DNA from: Eutrigla gurnardus
Taxonomy: Eukaryota; Chordata; Actinopteri; Perciformes; Triglidae
NCBI GenBank assembly: GCA_963514095.1
Contig: OY741279.1
Span: 7,710,322-7,774,321, forward strand
Direction: 5' to 3'
Length of the DNA stretch: 64,000 nucleotides
Positions 34,674-47,100 of the stretch are shown here, piece after piece (the first letter of the stretch is position 1; the number at the start of each line of letters is the position of its first letter). The notes beneath the pieces are model-generated. The model worked only from the letters and a program-made list of their open reading frames with translations, made no database searches and had not been told where the DNA came from. Position numbers and translations under genes: made by a program.

Positions 34674-35358
34674 ATTGCGATTATTTTTGTTACACATAAC
34701 GCGTTTTGAAACAAATCTCAGGTTTTTCTTCATCTGGACTTTACCCTCCTCAAACTCCATTTTCTGGAAGATTCCAAAATTCTGCAACGTCTCAGTCATT
34801 TCGAGCGGAGGGAAATCTAGATGGGGTCTGGGGAGCCCCAGGCCCTCGACACAGCCTTACATTATTGCAGCTGGCAAAAAAAAAAGAAGCATGGTACGCT
34901 TCTGGAAATCACCACGAATAGAGCGTAAATATTCACAACTCAGTCATCCATGTGGAGTTTTAGGATGTGTTGTCTCTTGAGGATTTGGTCGAAACGTAAC
35001 ATATGTGGCATCTAGAAAACAAAAGAGGAAGAGGGAATGCCCGTAATGTCTGCCTAACAAAAAAAAAGGTATCTGGGTTTTGAGGAGTTTTTTTTTTGAG
35101 TGTGCCAAACAAAATCCTACATAAAATATTAGTTTTACTTATACTCAGAAAGTATTTGATACTTTCTTCTGGTAACATGTGTATTTAAACTCAACCCCCT
35201 GATATGTTATTTCTCTGGGGTTTACAAGATTACCTTATGTGCTTTAACTTTCCCTCAGACATGTGACTTCCAGTCGAATGCAACTTACCCAGATTCTTAC
35301 CAGAAGCCACATCAGATACAGCTAATTAGGCAGACAGCTAGTCTCACATTGTATGTGT

Positions 35359-35361
<3 letters not shown>

Positions 35362-35421
<60 letters not shown>
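35362..35421. repeat. (GA)n microsatellite upstream of batf
   Basis: About 30 GA units roughly 220-280 bp before the batf start codon, followed by further purine-rich sequence to 35490. Confidence 0.95.
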
Positions 35422-35426
<5 letters not shown>

Positions 35427-35643
35427 GAGAGCGTAAGCGTGAGAGAGTAGAGAAGGAGGAGTGTCAGAAAGGGAAAGAAAAGAGGGAGAAACACACTCAT
35501 TTAGCCAAGTTCTTCTCAGCACTGCACGTTCTGCCTCAAAGACTCTCTCTCTTTCTCTCTCTCTCACACACACACACACATAGTAAATAAACTACAAAGC
35601 AGAAGTGGACAAAGGCATAGGGTTTCAGTCACCGCGGTCGGCT

Positions 35644-36137
35644 ATGGCTCAGGGCTCTGACAGCAATGACACAAGTTACAAGTCCCCATCACCTGGAAGC
35701 AGGCCGGTAAGTGTGCTCTCTCAATAACACGCTTCTTTACATGCTTTTTAAACCTCACATCCTCGTTGAACTGTAAGCGTCTTCCATCCTGAACCCCGTG
35801 TGTGTGATTGGACGTGTGATGCACATTCATCAGAGAGACACTAGTTCCGTCTTCGTCGGCTCCCTTCACAGTTTCTCAGAAGTCTTTCACATGCACACAT
35901 GGGCTGCAGGCATGACTCGCTTCCAGGGGAGGCAAGGATTTCTTCTTTTGTGAATTGCAAAGCTACGTATCCAAGATTGTGGTGAATCTTTTGAGATTTT
36001 TCGGCGAGTCTCTTGAACTGTGAGTGATGGGAACAGACCGTGTGTTGAATAGAGTATGAATACAGTATGTAGTGTATGTTTCTCTGCAATGTGAGACTTG
36101 CTTCACATGTGCTGCTGGGTCTCCTGCACATTGTGAA

Positions 36138-36194
<57 letters not shown>

Positions 36195-38290
36195 CACAAT
36201 TTGGGCGCCTGAAGCTCATCCACTGCAGCAACAGTTGTTTAGGGGTTTTTTCTTCTTCCAGCAATGCTTTAACGGACAGATCAGAAGATGTTAGACCGTG
36301 AATTGTTATCTCTTTGAAGTACAACCGACTCAGCATTTTTGACGTGGATTAGTTATTACGATACCAAGAAAATTGAGTGTGCAGGACATGAAACGGGGTG
36401 TGCGTTATAACCTAAGCGATGACTCAGTCACTCCCCGTCCCTGCCCTTCACGTTGGGTGTAAACTGGAGCCTCGTCTTCTGTCAAACTGCCATTAAAAAA
36501 CGCCTCCATTTGACACATGTAACCCCGCCAGCGAGACCTCAACGGTTCCGATCTTCACGTTTTTCAGGTTCAGGAACATCTCGGTCCAGTTTTTTTGCCC
36601 GCTCGATTGTTTACACACACCTTAACTTCTTTTGGGTTTTTTTTTTTGCCAGAGCTCCTCAGATGATGCGAAGAAGGTGATGCGGAGAGAGAAGAACCGG
36701 ATCGCTGCTCAGAAGAGCAGGATGAGGCAAACTCAGAAAGCTGACAGCCTGCACTTGGTGAGAAGGCCTCTCTCTCTCACTCTCTCTCTTTCTGCACCTT
36801 CACACTGACTTCTGCTTCTTGGGACATTTGCCCACAGAGAAGATAGTACATGGTGTTAATGTAAAGTGATAAAGTAGGGCACAATCTGGACACACAAAGC
36901 CGCGTTTCTAGCCCCAAAAGCTCATTGGTTCTAACTTTATTGTAGCACTGCTTACAAATCAGACTATATATAGTAGACACGGCACACAAGCATTAATGAG
37001 GGGATCCTTCCTAAATACTGTGTAGAGTAAATGCTGTTAGTGCAGCCTGTAGGCTCTGCCAACTGTTCAACTGGTCAACTGGGAATGTCTTCGTACTATA
37101 TTTACGAAACGCTACCTGACCATGTGGCGATGTGTCATGGCTTCTGTCGAACCGCACATTTGGACGCCGCTCTGTGTTTGCAGAAGCTTCATGAATAAAT
37201 TAGCACGTGTGGGCAATCGCTCCTGGGTTGTTGTTTTTTTTTTTTTTTTTTTTTGCAGCACCAGAGATCAGAATCCAGCAACCAGAGAGCCCGATAACAG
37301 ACGGGTGTTCGGGTCTGCTCGCTCTGTCTGTTGGCCCCGTTGTTGTTCTTATGGCGGGTCATTCGTTTTGCTAGCCAATCGTTGTGGTCGTTTACCTGTT
37401 TGACTTATACAAGAAAAACCTTCCAAAAGGGCACATCTTTGTTCATCTGGACTTCCATGCATGTGCAGCAGGACCACCAACCGCTTCCCCACCGATGATG
37501 CATCTCATTCATGGATCCGTTATGTTGCTGTCAGATTATTACATCAGCACACATTCCAACACGCTGACCGCATAATCACCTGGTTGACTTCCTGGTTCAG
37601 GTTCAGGCCCGAGATGCATAGGTGCGCTGTGCTGTGTGTGGCTTCAGCTAAACCGAAGACTTTCTGACCTTCAGAGCCCACGCTCTGTAAGCAAACCCGG
37701 AGATTTGAATGCGTGAGAATCCTTCCTGTGCGATTCAGAATATATAGATTCTGAATCTCTTTGAAGCATGTCAGTCGTAGAGAACACCACAGGGACCACA
37801 GAGACCTTTTTTTTCTTTCTCCTCTCTCTCTCTCTCGTTTGTCTCACTAGATAAACAGGAAGGCAAATTTTCCCTCGCTGTGACACCGCGGCTTGTTTCC
37901 TGTTTCTTCAGTAGTATTTCTTTTCTGTGTAAATTTTTACGCCGTGGGCAGGCGGGGAGAAAAAGGCAGTCACTTCTTGTAAAGCGCTGATAGCAGTGGG
38001 CTGTATTTGACTAAGTGACGCAAGTGCTTGGGGTTTGCCCAAAGGTTCTGTGACAGTAAGGACCCGCAAGCTCGGCGTTATAATCTTTCGGCCGTATAGT
38101 GAATGACCTTTTCATTAACCGAGTGGAAGATTTTCTCCCCTGCTGCTCCCACACCAAAAAAACATGTTTTTCTTTTCAACTCTTGCATTCAGTTAACTTT
38201 GCTTATATGATCTCTCGGTGACAGCTTGTTTTGGAAAATGCACTTGCGTCATCCGACAAGTTAGAATGGCAACTTTGAAGATTGTGGTGC

Positions 38291-38389
<99 letters not shown>

Positions 38390-39387
38390 AATCAGTATTC
38401 ATAGTTTTGAAAGTTTGATCAAGAGTTTTATAATGTTTTAGAAATATACAAAATAAAAAAATATGTTTTTTTTTTACTCACAAGAGAGATTTTTAACTTC
38501 ATTAATTTCAGTTCAGAAGAAAAACATGTCGGATAGACTTAAAAATGACATGTTTCTCTAATTTTATCACTTAAGTTATGGTAACGCAAAACAGCTATAC
38601 ATAACAGACCCTTTTAGCTTTCTTTGACATATCATTGCATGGTTATCACATGTGTTATTAATAACATACTTATTATAGTGAATGCCGACTCACTGGAATG
38701 GCTGCGGCCCAATAAATAGTGTAAATAACAATAAATAACAATAAATAATTTGACCAATTACACCTGTGTTACCAGCTGAACAGGAATACCATAAGCATAC
38801 CACCAGGTTAGCCTTTTTAGCCAATTGAAAAGTCAATTTTAAGCCTGTTTTATGGCCAAATATGTTCCGCAGAGTACCACACATTTATTTATTCTATTTC
38901 ATACACATTTATTTCCTGGCAGGACCGGAGCATGTGTGCCAAATGTAAACCTTTTCTTGCACATCCTTGCTTGAGATAGCCTCTCATTATGAACACCATG
39001 TCTACATGTGGCTTTAATTAAATAATGTTGTTCCAGGGGTTCATTCGAGAACATGATACTGACACCTAACTGAATGGAAACCATACTGAGAGTCTACAGT
39101 CACGCTAGCAGCTCTGTGAGGCTATACAGTAGACCTGCATGGTGCTTTAAAGTAATCCACACATTTCACTGTGTTTGCAGGAGAGTGAGAACCTGGAGAA
39201 GGAGAACACCGCCCTGAGGAAGGAGGTGAAGCAGCTGACCGAGGAGGCCAAGTACCTGTCGTCTGTGCTGAGCAGCCACGAGCCTCTGTGCACCGGCGTG
39301 ACCCCTCAGACCCCCGACCTCCTCTACCCGCCTCACCACGGCAGCTACCACCACCAGCACATCACCGTACCACACTACCAGCACTGA
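35644..39387 (+). CDS. batf: Basic leucine zipper transcription factor, ATF-like (BATF)
   Basis: Three coding exons: 35644-35706, 36653-36757 and 39181-39387, all phase 0; 124 aa (human 125). The basic region at residues 32-47 is RREKNRIAAQKSRMRQ, which contacts DNA. The zipper has leucines at 54, 61, 68, 75 and 82, in perfect heptads, and is followed by the conserved SSHEPLC and a short Pro/His-rich tail, with no separate activation domain. BATF proteins pair with Jun and, with IRF4/IRF8, act at AP-1-IRF composite sites in lymphocytes and dendritic cells. The short size and the absence of a long C-terminus separate it from BATF2 and JDP2. The neighbour downstream is flvcr2, as in human. Intron 1 holds an AP-1-like palindrome and an AT microsatellite; intron 2 holds a TG microsatellite. 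Confidence 0.96.
36141..36188. repeat. (TA)n microsatellite in batf intron 1
   Basis: About 24 units. Confidence 0.95.
36420..36430. promoter_or_regulatory. AP-1/MARE-like palindrome in batf intron 1
   Basis: TGACTCAGTCA contains a perfect AP-1 heptamer TGACTCA in an extended palindrome. BATF-Jun dimers bind this heptamer, so autoregulation is conceivable. A single motif is weak evidence. Confidence 0.35.
38292..38387. repeat. (TG)n microsatellite in batf intron 2
   Basis: About 47 uninterrupted units. Confidence 0.97.
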
Positions 39388-40012
39388 CCCGACGGCCGCC
39401 GAGGACGCGCTGCCAACCGATGACTGACCTCAGCGGAGAGAGAGAAAGAGAGCGAGAGAATGACTGGAAATGTGTCTCTAAATGTTAATCATTGTTGAAC
39501 ATTAACACGGCAGGCCGGCGTGTCTGCCCAACACGGTGAACAGTGCGGAGGCCACGACTGTACCAGGCAGGGTTCAGCTAGGTATTTTTGCTTGTGCTCA
39601 TCTCTTATCCTTGCATATCTTGCATGAGATGGCTAGAGTCTATGTGGCTGAGATGAGTAGAGTCTATGTTTACATTGGGAGAAAAAAAGAGAAAAACCAA
39701 CAACGACCTACTGTTTGTATGCAGGTGACTCAGACGATGCAGTGTTTTTATTTTGTAAAATGTATAGCGTCACAGGTGGGGGGGGGGCATCTGTCATCCT
39801 GTCATGTTTTGAGTTGTATTATTAGCGTGTTTCAGTGTCTTAATGTCGATCGACAATGCTCAGGAGATTTTTGACAGACTTCATTGTGGACAAAGAGAAT
39901 GTAAAGTCGAGATCCTAAAAAGAACATATATATAAGGCTGTGCAAAGGGGTCTCAACTTGTTTACGGGTGATGATGCTGATGAGGGGAGAAGATCCAGGA
40001 AAAAATGTATTT

Positions 40013-40018
40013 ATTAAA
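40013..40018 (+). terminator. Candidate batf poly(A) signal
   Basis: ATTAAA preceded by TATTTATT (AU-rich element-like), about 630 bp past the stop codon. It is the best poly(A) hexamer I found before the next promoter. Confidence 0.4.
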
Positions 40019-40160
40019 TGTGACGCCTCTGAGGTGAACATATCTGACCTCCACGTGGTTGTTCATTCATGCAGTGTTTTTCCTTCTCTTCGTCATAACA
40101 GCAGCGTGTGAAGCTGGTGCTGATAACAAGGGGACACGTGACACGGGGGAGGGGGGGAGT

Positions 40161-40175
40161 CCCCTAGATGGCGCT
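40161..40175 (+). promoter_or_regulatory. CTCF-like motif between batf and flvcr2
   Basis: CCCCTAGATGGCGCT agrees with the CTCF core (CC-N-N-TAG-RTGGC-GC). It lies in the roughly 1.1-kb gap between an immune regulator and a widely expressed transporter, where an insulator would make sense. Binding is inferred. Confidence 0.4.
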
Positions 40176-40537
40176 GTTCGCCACCAGATTCATTTACAGT
40201 AGCTCGCAAATATATATCTGCCCTGGGCTGTGTGAATTAACTCTTTGTCCTTGAACGCAACTGGTGCTGTCATGGCACTTTGGTTGTGGTAATTCCCTTT
40301 AGAATTAGATAATTTGGCAAAATAATGATATTTTAAAACTTCTTTTTTTTTTTACTAATTCCACGACAGACTTTATATGAGGAGAAATGGCCGACATTGA
40401 AGCACGTTACGAACTATAAAATAAGTATTGTGAGCTGTCTCGGCGTTTCATTCGCACACCAGATACAAGGTTGAAACTCCGCCCTTATTTGACCGACTTA
40501 TTTCAAGATCCTCGAAGCGGGTTTTAGGTCCGGGTGG

Positions 40538-40557
40538 CGAGAGAGAGAGAGAGAGAC

Positions 40558-40644
<87 letters not shown>

Positions 40645-40668
40645 CAGAGAGACATAGAGAGAGAGAGG
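40538..40668. repeat. (GA)n microsatellite upstream of flvcr2
   Basis: Long GA tract with a few GACA interruptions, about 440-570 bp before the flvcr2 exon 1a start codon. Confidence 0.96.
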
Positions 40669-41109
40669 CGGGGGGGTCACGACAGTCGGTCACAGTAAAA
40701 CGTGTGAACACACACGGAAGCCTCGTCCCGAAAGGAGTCATATTCATTCATGAATTTCTCTGTAACTCACTGAACTTGCTGAAAGGCGTCGATCCGACTG
40801 CTGCTCCACCGGGGGAGGAAATGCCGCTCAAACTGGAAGTTGTAGAGCCTTCACTACTCGCATATTAACCAGTCTGAAACATAGCCATGTTTTTTTGTGT
40901 GTTTTTTTGGTTGTTGACTGAACTTTTAGCTGACAACATGAAGTCGTAGGTCTGCCTGTCGTTCACAGATCGGAGAGCCCATGAAACGGACCGAATATCA
41001 GCCACTTTGTGTTTGCTTTGCGGTGGTTGGACCCCACAGTAGCGGCGTGTGAGTGTACAAAGTGTATCCCCCTCCTCCCCATGAGTGTGCTTAGCGGGCT
41101 ACTTTCACC

Positions 41110-44100
41110 ATGAGCGAGAAACGAGCGCTACCGTTAGAATACGCTGAGCTGAACAAGGACCGCGCCACAGAGGACGCGGAGGCGGGCGACGCGTTGCAGC
41201 GCGCCCCCGATGAGGGTCAGCTGGACGGCCCCGAGGCGCCGCGACCCACCCGCCTGTACAAGCGGCGCTGGATGATCGTCCTGCTGTTCAGCTCCTACTC
41301 GCTGTGCAACTCCTTCCAATGGATACAGTACGGCATCATCAACAACATCTTCATGAAGTTCTACGGCGTGGACGCCTTCACCATAGACTGGATGTCCATG
41401 ATCTACATGCTGACCTACATCCCCTTCATCTTCCCGGTGACCTGGCTGCTGGACAAGAAGGGGCTGCGGGTCATCGCGCTGGTGGCCACGGCGCTCAACT
41501 GCGCGGGCACGTGGATCAAGGTGACCAGCGTCAAGCCCAACCTGTTCGCCGTCACCTTCCTGGGACAGTTCTGCTGCTCGTTCGCGCAGGTCTTCATCCT
41601 CGGGATGCCCTCGAGGATCGCGTCGGTGTGGTTCGGCTCGGAGGAGGTGTCCACCGCCTGCTCCATCGGAGTCTTCGGGAATCAGGTAGGCTTGTCTGAC
41701 TGTCTGTCTGTCTGTCTGCCTGTCTGTCTGTCTTCTAGTAATTAGACCACAGTAGCTCTTTGCCGACTTCATCACTCATTAAACTAACAGTTCAACCACT
41801 GATCGTGCGCACGTTCCCACATTGATTTGGCACGTTTTGCGTAATTACGCACGAGCGGGCAATCCGTGCGCTCCAGACACAACATGGCTCGCTGAGAATG
41901 TGAGGGAGAATGAATGGGAGCAGGATACAGTGAACCGTCACGCCATTGGAGACGCATTTAAATGTCAGGATGCACCTTGATTCATCTGTACCGTTTTGTG
42001 AAGGTATACTGTAAACTGTAACAGTGATAAATTAAGACTATAGGTGTTCAAAACTTTATCAGCCATGGTAATAAGAGTAACCACAGAAAGGGTACTAGAA
42101 AAAGAAAACACTATATATATTTTTTAATTTCTTTGTTTTATTGTCTAACTAGAAACTCACTATGTTTTGTAAACCAGTGAAACCTAATAGGCAGTAAAGG
42201 AACAATCTATAATGTAACATAAAAACAAACTACGTCTTGAAGCTGTGCGATGATGCGGATGCCAGCTGTTCCACATGGTCCAGATCCAGGTCTAGGTCCA
42301 GAGAGGACACCTAAATGAGCTCTGTAAAAATGAGGTGACTTAGAGGGCCATAAAAGTCTTAAAAAAAGTAAAAACATACAAGTAACTGGACAGTTTATTC
42401 ATGTGAGAAAGAGAAGAGGGCATTAAAATAGCCACATTGGAATATTCATACTTAATATACAGAATTACATTTATTATACGTTTAACATACATTCCATTAC
42501 ACATGGACTCCGCCTTCTGGATCTCTGGCCGTGACTTGTGGTGGTCACTTAACAGACACACAACATTTCCACTGTATCCACACACACAATAGTATTTGTT
42601 AGTGCGCTGCGATCGCATTCTGTTGTCTTGTTTAAATGAGAGGCAGCAGATCCACGAGAGCAGCCAAACAAGCCGACAGGAGTACACAGATATACAGCTA
42701 TACTTTTATATACAACATATACAACAAAATACATAGTAAAATATCCATTTTAAACAGCACTCATATGAAATGACTGGAGGAAAGGAATGTTGTAGGTATC
42801 AATAGCAATGACTTAACATAAACCTGGGAGACGTTAATTACAGTTAGAGAGATAAGTCTTTTGTTTTTTTGTTGGGGCAGTTAACTAAAGGGGTAATGTG
42901 AGGTTTGGAATGAAACTGGAAGATGCCCTGTATTAACATCACATGACAGGCCTGAAGGTGATAAATATGCGGACATGCGGCGGCTCGATGCCATCACATG
43001 CAGCGAGTTGTGGATTGTGGACACTAGGGAAGACAACGGGGACTCCAGCGGTGCTCCCTCTCTGGCTTCTCAGAGAAAAAAAACGTCTTTCCTCTTCAGG
43101 CATTTTACACGCAGGACAGCAGCTTGTTAGGGACACAAGCTCTGAAATCTTCAGACCTCTCACCTCCGGGGGGCCCCGCTCTAGGACAGTCAAAATGCCA
43201 CAAAACACTTTGAAAGACAACCATGCAAATTCTGAACTCGGTGGTGAAAGATGGCCGTGGTCCAAGGCTGCAAAGAATCCTGCTGCGGGCCTCACTTCAT
43301 TGCTGTGGACTCCGGGACCTTTGGGCAGAGCCGTCTCCACTGGGTCACGGTTACACGTCGGGGATTCGCAGGGGGACCGGGCAGAGCTGGTCCCTAAGTG
43401 CCGGACCAAACTTTACCGCCGTCGCTGGTTCATGCTGTTTCTTTTCAGCGCCGTCTCCGCCAGCAACGCCTCCATGTGGCTCCAGTACGGTATCATCAGC
43501 AACATATTCATGCGCTTCTACAACATTGACTCTGCCACCATCGACTGGTTGTCCATGATCTACTTGCTCACCTACATTCCCCTCATCCTGCCCGTCCTGT
43601 GGCTTCTGGACAACAGGGGGGTCCGGGATGTGGTCCTCGTTGGGTCGGCCTTTAACTGCATCGGTGCCTGGATCAAAACTGGTAGCGCCGGTCCCAATCT
43701 GTTCCCGGTCACCTTTTTTGGCCAGTTCGTGTGCTCGGTAGCCACCGTGTTCATCCTCGGTATTCCTTCTTACCTCGCCTCCGTGTGGTTCGGAGAGACA
43801 GAGGTCTCCTCCGCTTGTTCTATTGGAGTTGTGGGAAACCAGGTTTGTGGGACTCATCTCATCTAAAACCAGCAGGGTCCACATATAGTGAGGCAGCTGT
43901 CTGCAGATTCCGCAGCTGCACTGGATGCCGGAGTCACAGAGGACTTCTTGTGCCTCGGTGCGAGAGTCCAGAGGAAATTGTGTTAACTGTCTGCTGAAGC
44001 CTCCTCGTTGTACTTCTGCTTTATTACTTACAGCTACCGCAAACGTGAAGTTCGGCTGTGCCTAGATGCTGTTAAAACATGTTGCTATAGCAACCTGATT

Positions 44101-47100
44101 TGGTGGTCATAAGAGAGCAACTGTAAATGAGATGGTTTCTGTTGCATGTGGTACGTTGAATGTGGGTTATCGGATATTCAAATCATTTATTTTATCATTT
44201 AAAACAAACAGTAAGGGCCCCCTAAATGCACCCTGTGGTACCATTCGGTCAGTTTGTATGATATATAGAAAATAAACGGCAGCGAAGCAACCTTGATTGG
44301 CTATTACTTAGATAATCACTAATGTGTGTTCACTTCCAAACTGTTTTTCTTATTATTTGTGTTATATGTGTGTTTGTGATCTAGCTGGGTATCGCCATCG
44401 GGTTCCTTGTGCCTCCCATCCTGGTGCCGAATGTGGACGACATGGACGAGCTGGCTCACCACATCAGCATTATGTTCTACATCACAGCCGGAGTGGCGAC
44501 CCTGCTCTTCATCCTCGTCGTCTTTGGTAAGATTTGCATTGCGGCACGTAGAGTGTTGTTCTTCTTCTTATAGACTTCGTGTGTTATCTAGCCATGCAGA
44601 CAGAGTCGGTTATTTTGAAACCCCTGCAGATTAAGCGGAAACTTTTTTTCTGCATGGCTAGACACTCTGGAGGGTCGTGTGTGCTTTTACGGTTTCATTT
44701 TCGGGTTTTTTCAATTTACATAAAAATGTAAATGAATAAGATTTAAATGCTATTTCAACTGGTTTTACTGTAGCGTGTAATAAAGGATCTTGAGGTGAAT
44801 GGGCAGAGAAGCAAGATGGTTAATGAAGCAGTGAAGTGAGTAAAATGAATGAAGACACAAAGTGACGTCACCTCAGTACACTTTTTATAATATTATCCCT
44901 CAGAAACACTCAAACTTATTTGTGTGGATTGTATTTTCATTCAAGCCAGTGGGATTTTCTTCTTCAGTGGATCCACCTGATAATAGTTGTAATTTTCAGC
45001 AGACTTCTTACTCTGACAAGAGGCACCATTCAGTGGTCAAGAAAAGTGCTGACTTGCATGTTCACAACACAAAACCCTCCCTGAAGGGTAAACTCACACA
45101 AGAAAAGATACTGTTGTACAAGTACGGGCAGGAGAAATGTCACAGGAGGCACAAAAGGAACAGAGTGCTTCAGCATACAGAACATTACTATGTTGTGAAG
45201 TTTCTATTAGTTATAGATATATATAGAGGATCTATGATCACATGATCACTTTGTCTGGTAAAAGGAACTGACTAACAGGATGTGGGTATGGGGAAATGCG
45301 TAGTTGTCATCTGCTTAATATTTGCCGACCATGAAGTTTGACCCTCTTTGTCTTTTTCCTACAGTTTCACTCAGATTTTATATTTTTAATTGCATTAATC
45401 ACCTCATGTAGAAATCCCGTTTTGTTTTTCTGCTTGTTTGTCTTATTGTGGAGAAAACTAGAATCATAAGGAGGGAGATTAATAACAAAAGGGGTTCGTC
45501 AGAATTATTCATTTATTGAAATTTGAATTTAAACTTTATTTATGCAGGATAATCCCATTGACATTGACAGAGAACAGACTTAAAAAAACAGCACAAAGTG
45601 GGGAAAAAAGAACATAAAAACCTTTAAAAATTCACATAAAAGAGATGAAATTGCATTAAATGATTTTCATTCAGCCTTAGGACGAGTACATTCAGTGCTC
45701 AAATGCTCTGTACTCCCTATAATCTAGCTTGTGTGCGTAGACCACAACAACAAACGGCTGTGTAAGGATGTTGCACCCTTCTATGGAGAACAATGGGCTG
45801 GAGCGTCCTGCATGCAGACACACAAAAGGATGCTTGTGAAGGCATTCCACAGTCGCACTATGTGCAGCATTCAGACACATTGTCAGAGTAGATATGAGTT
45901 GAAACATTATATGTCCCTACAGATAAGGCGCTTGCTGTCTTAACCCATACATACTGATCGGGTCAATGACATCCGACAGCAGTAAAAACAAATGCACTAA
46001 ATGTCATTCTTTTAGCCTGAAATTTGATGACCTAAAGTGACCCTCAATACACAAAAATACCGGTATTTTTAAATTTAAAAAATGACATAGACATGAGAGC
46101 TGCACCCTCAAGCACAAGCACCTGCAATGTCATAAAATAATATAAAAATTCAAATTTTTCACCATTGTTCTGTCACCATTGCAGTGAGAACATTGCAGCA
46201 GGAAGAGAGTATTCTTTCACCCTAACACCACAGTTGTCTCATATATGCAAAAGAAGAACAAGGGTGTCATCGGTATAGACGCTTATTATGAGGGAATTCT
46301 CGGCCCGGGTCAAACTTGACCGGTAGTGGACGTGATTGATGCCGCTCTCGGCTATTCCGGCGAGATAATTCGCACCAGTTGGCCACAGTGGTTTTCATGA
46401 TATGACACATACACTCACACACAAAGCGCACCCTCACGCATGCATGCAAGATGCCATGTGTGAGGGCCGTCCTGCTGGCAGGGCCATCTGTAGCCATGCA
46501 ACAGTGACTGTGAGTCAGCGGGGCAAAACAAAGTCCCAGGATTCAGACATTTTGCATAAACTGTGTGCAAAGAGAGGTGAGAGAAGAAGTTTGGCCGCTG
46601 GCGTCCTCCTCGGCAACCGGCAGCCATCGGTAACCGGCGAATATGGATCTGGTGGACTGTAAATGCATGCACAAAACATTTTTAAAAAATGTACAGTATT
46701 TGAGTACCCCGAGATCCCTTATAACACCGGTTGCTCTCATTATTTTTAGTCAGAACTGGTTCCTGAACACAAGCTCTCAGGTCTGATTTGCTGGCGGCAA
46801 CAAAAGGCTGGTTCAGCTCCAAGAACCAGAAAGACAGACATCTGTGTTCCCCCCATGAAGCCTGAGGGCACATGCCTTTACTCGGCAGAGAAGAGGACTG
46901 TCCTCTGGGTCAGGGACTGGCTGTCTGTTTGGGAAGATGTGTCCAACGTGTTTGGACTCGTCCAGCTGTGTCGGAATCCGGTTTCACGGCTCACAACGTG
47001 CCCCTCTCACATTTGAGGAAGCGTTCAGCCTTCTTTCCACGTGTAAAAACGGAGAAACACGGTGTCCAACACTAAGAATATAACACTATAATGTAATATT

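Larger units (their letters stand above)
33216..35643. other. Intergenic region upstream of batf, no gene recognised
   Basis: No gene. A pyrimidine-rich stretch at 34340-34450, an AT microsatellite at 34626-34671 and a GA microsatellite at 35362-35421. The batf promoter and 5'UTR should lie in the last few hundred bases. CACACACA at 35567-35580 is close to the start codon. Confidence 0.5.

Noticed and set aside
41134..41775. 213-aa minus-strand frame opposite flvcr2 exon 1a
   Set aside because: It is the shadow of the GC-rich coding exon, with no domain and no splice sites of its own. The same applies to 43351-43884 on the minus strand opposite exon 1b.
42943..43194. Upstream in-frame ATG for flvcr2 exon 1b (84 extra residues)
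   Set aside because: The extra stretch has no transporter-like sequence and a splice acceptor at 43099 interrupts it. The ATG at 43195 has a good context.
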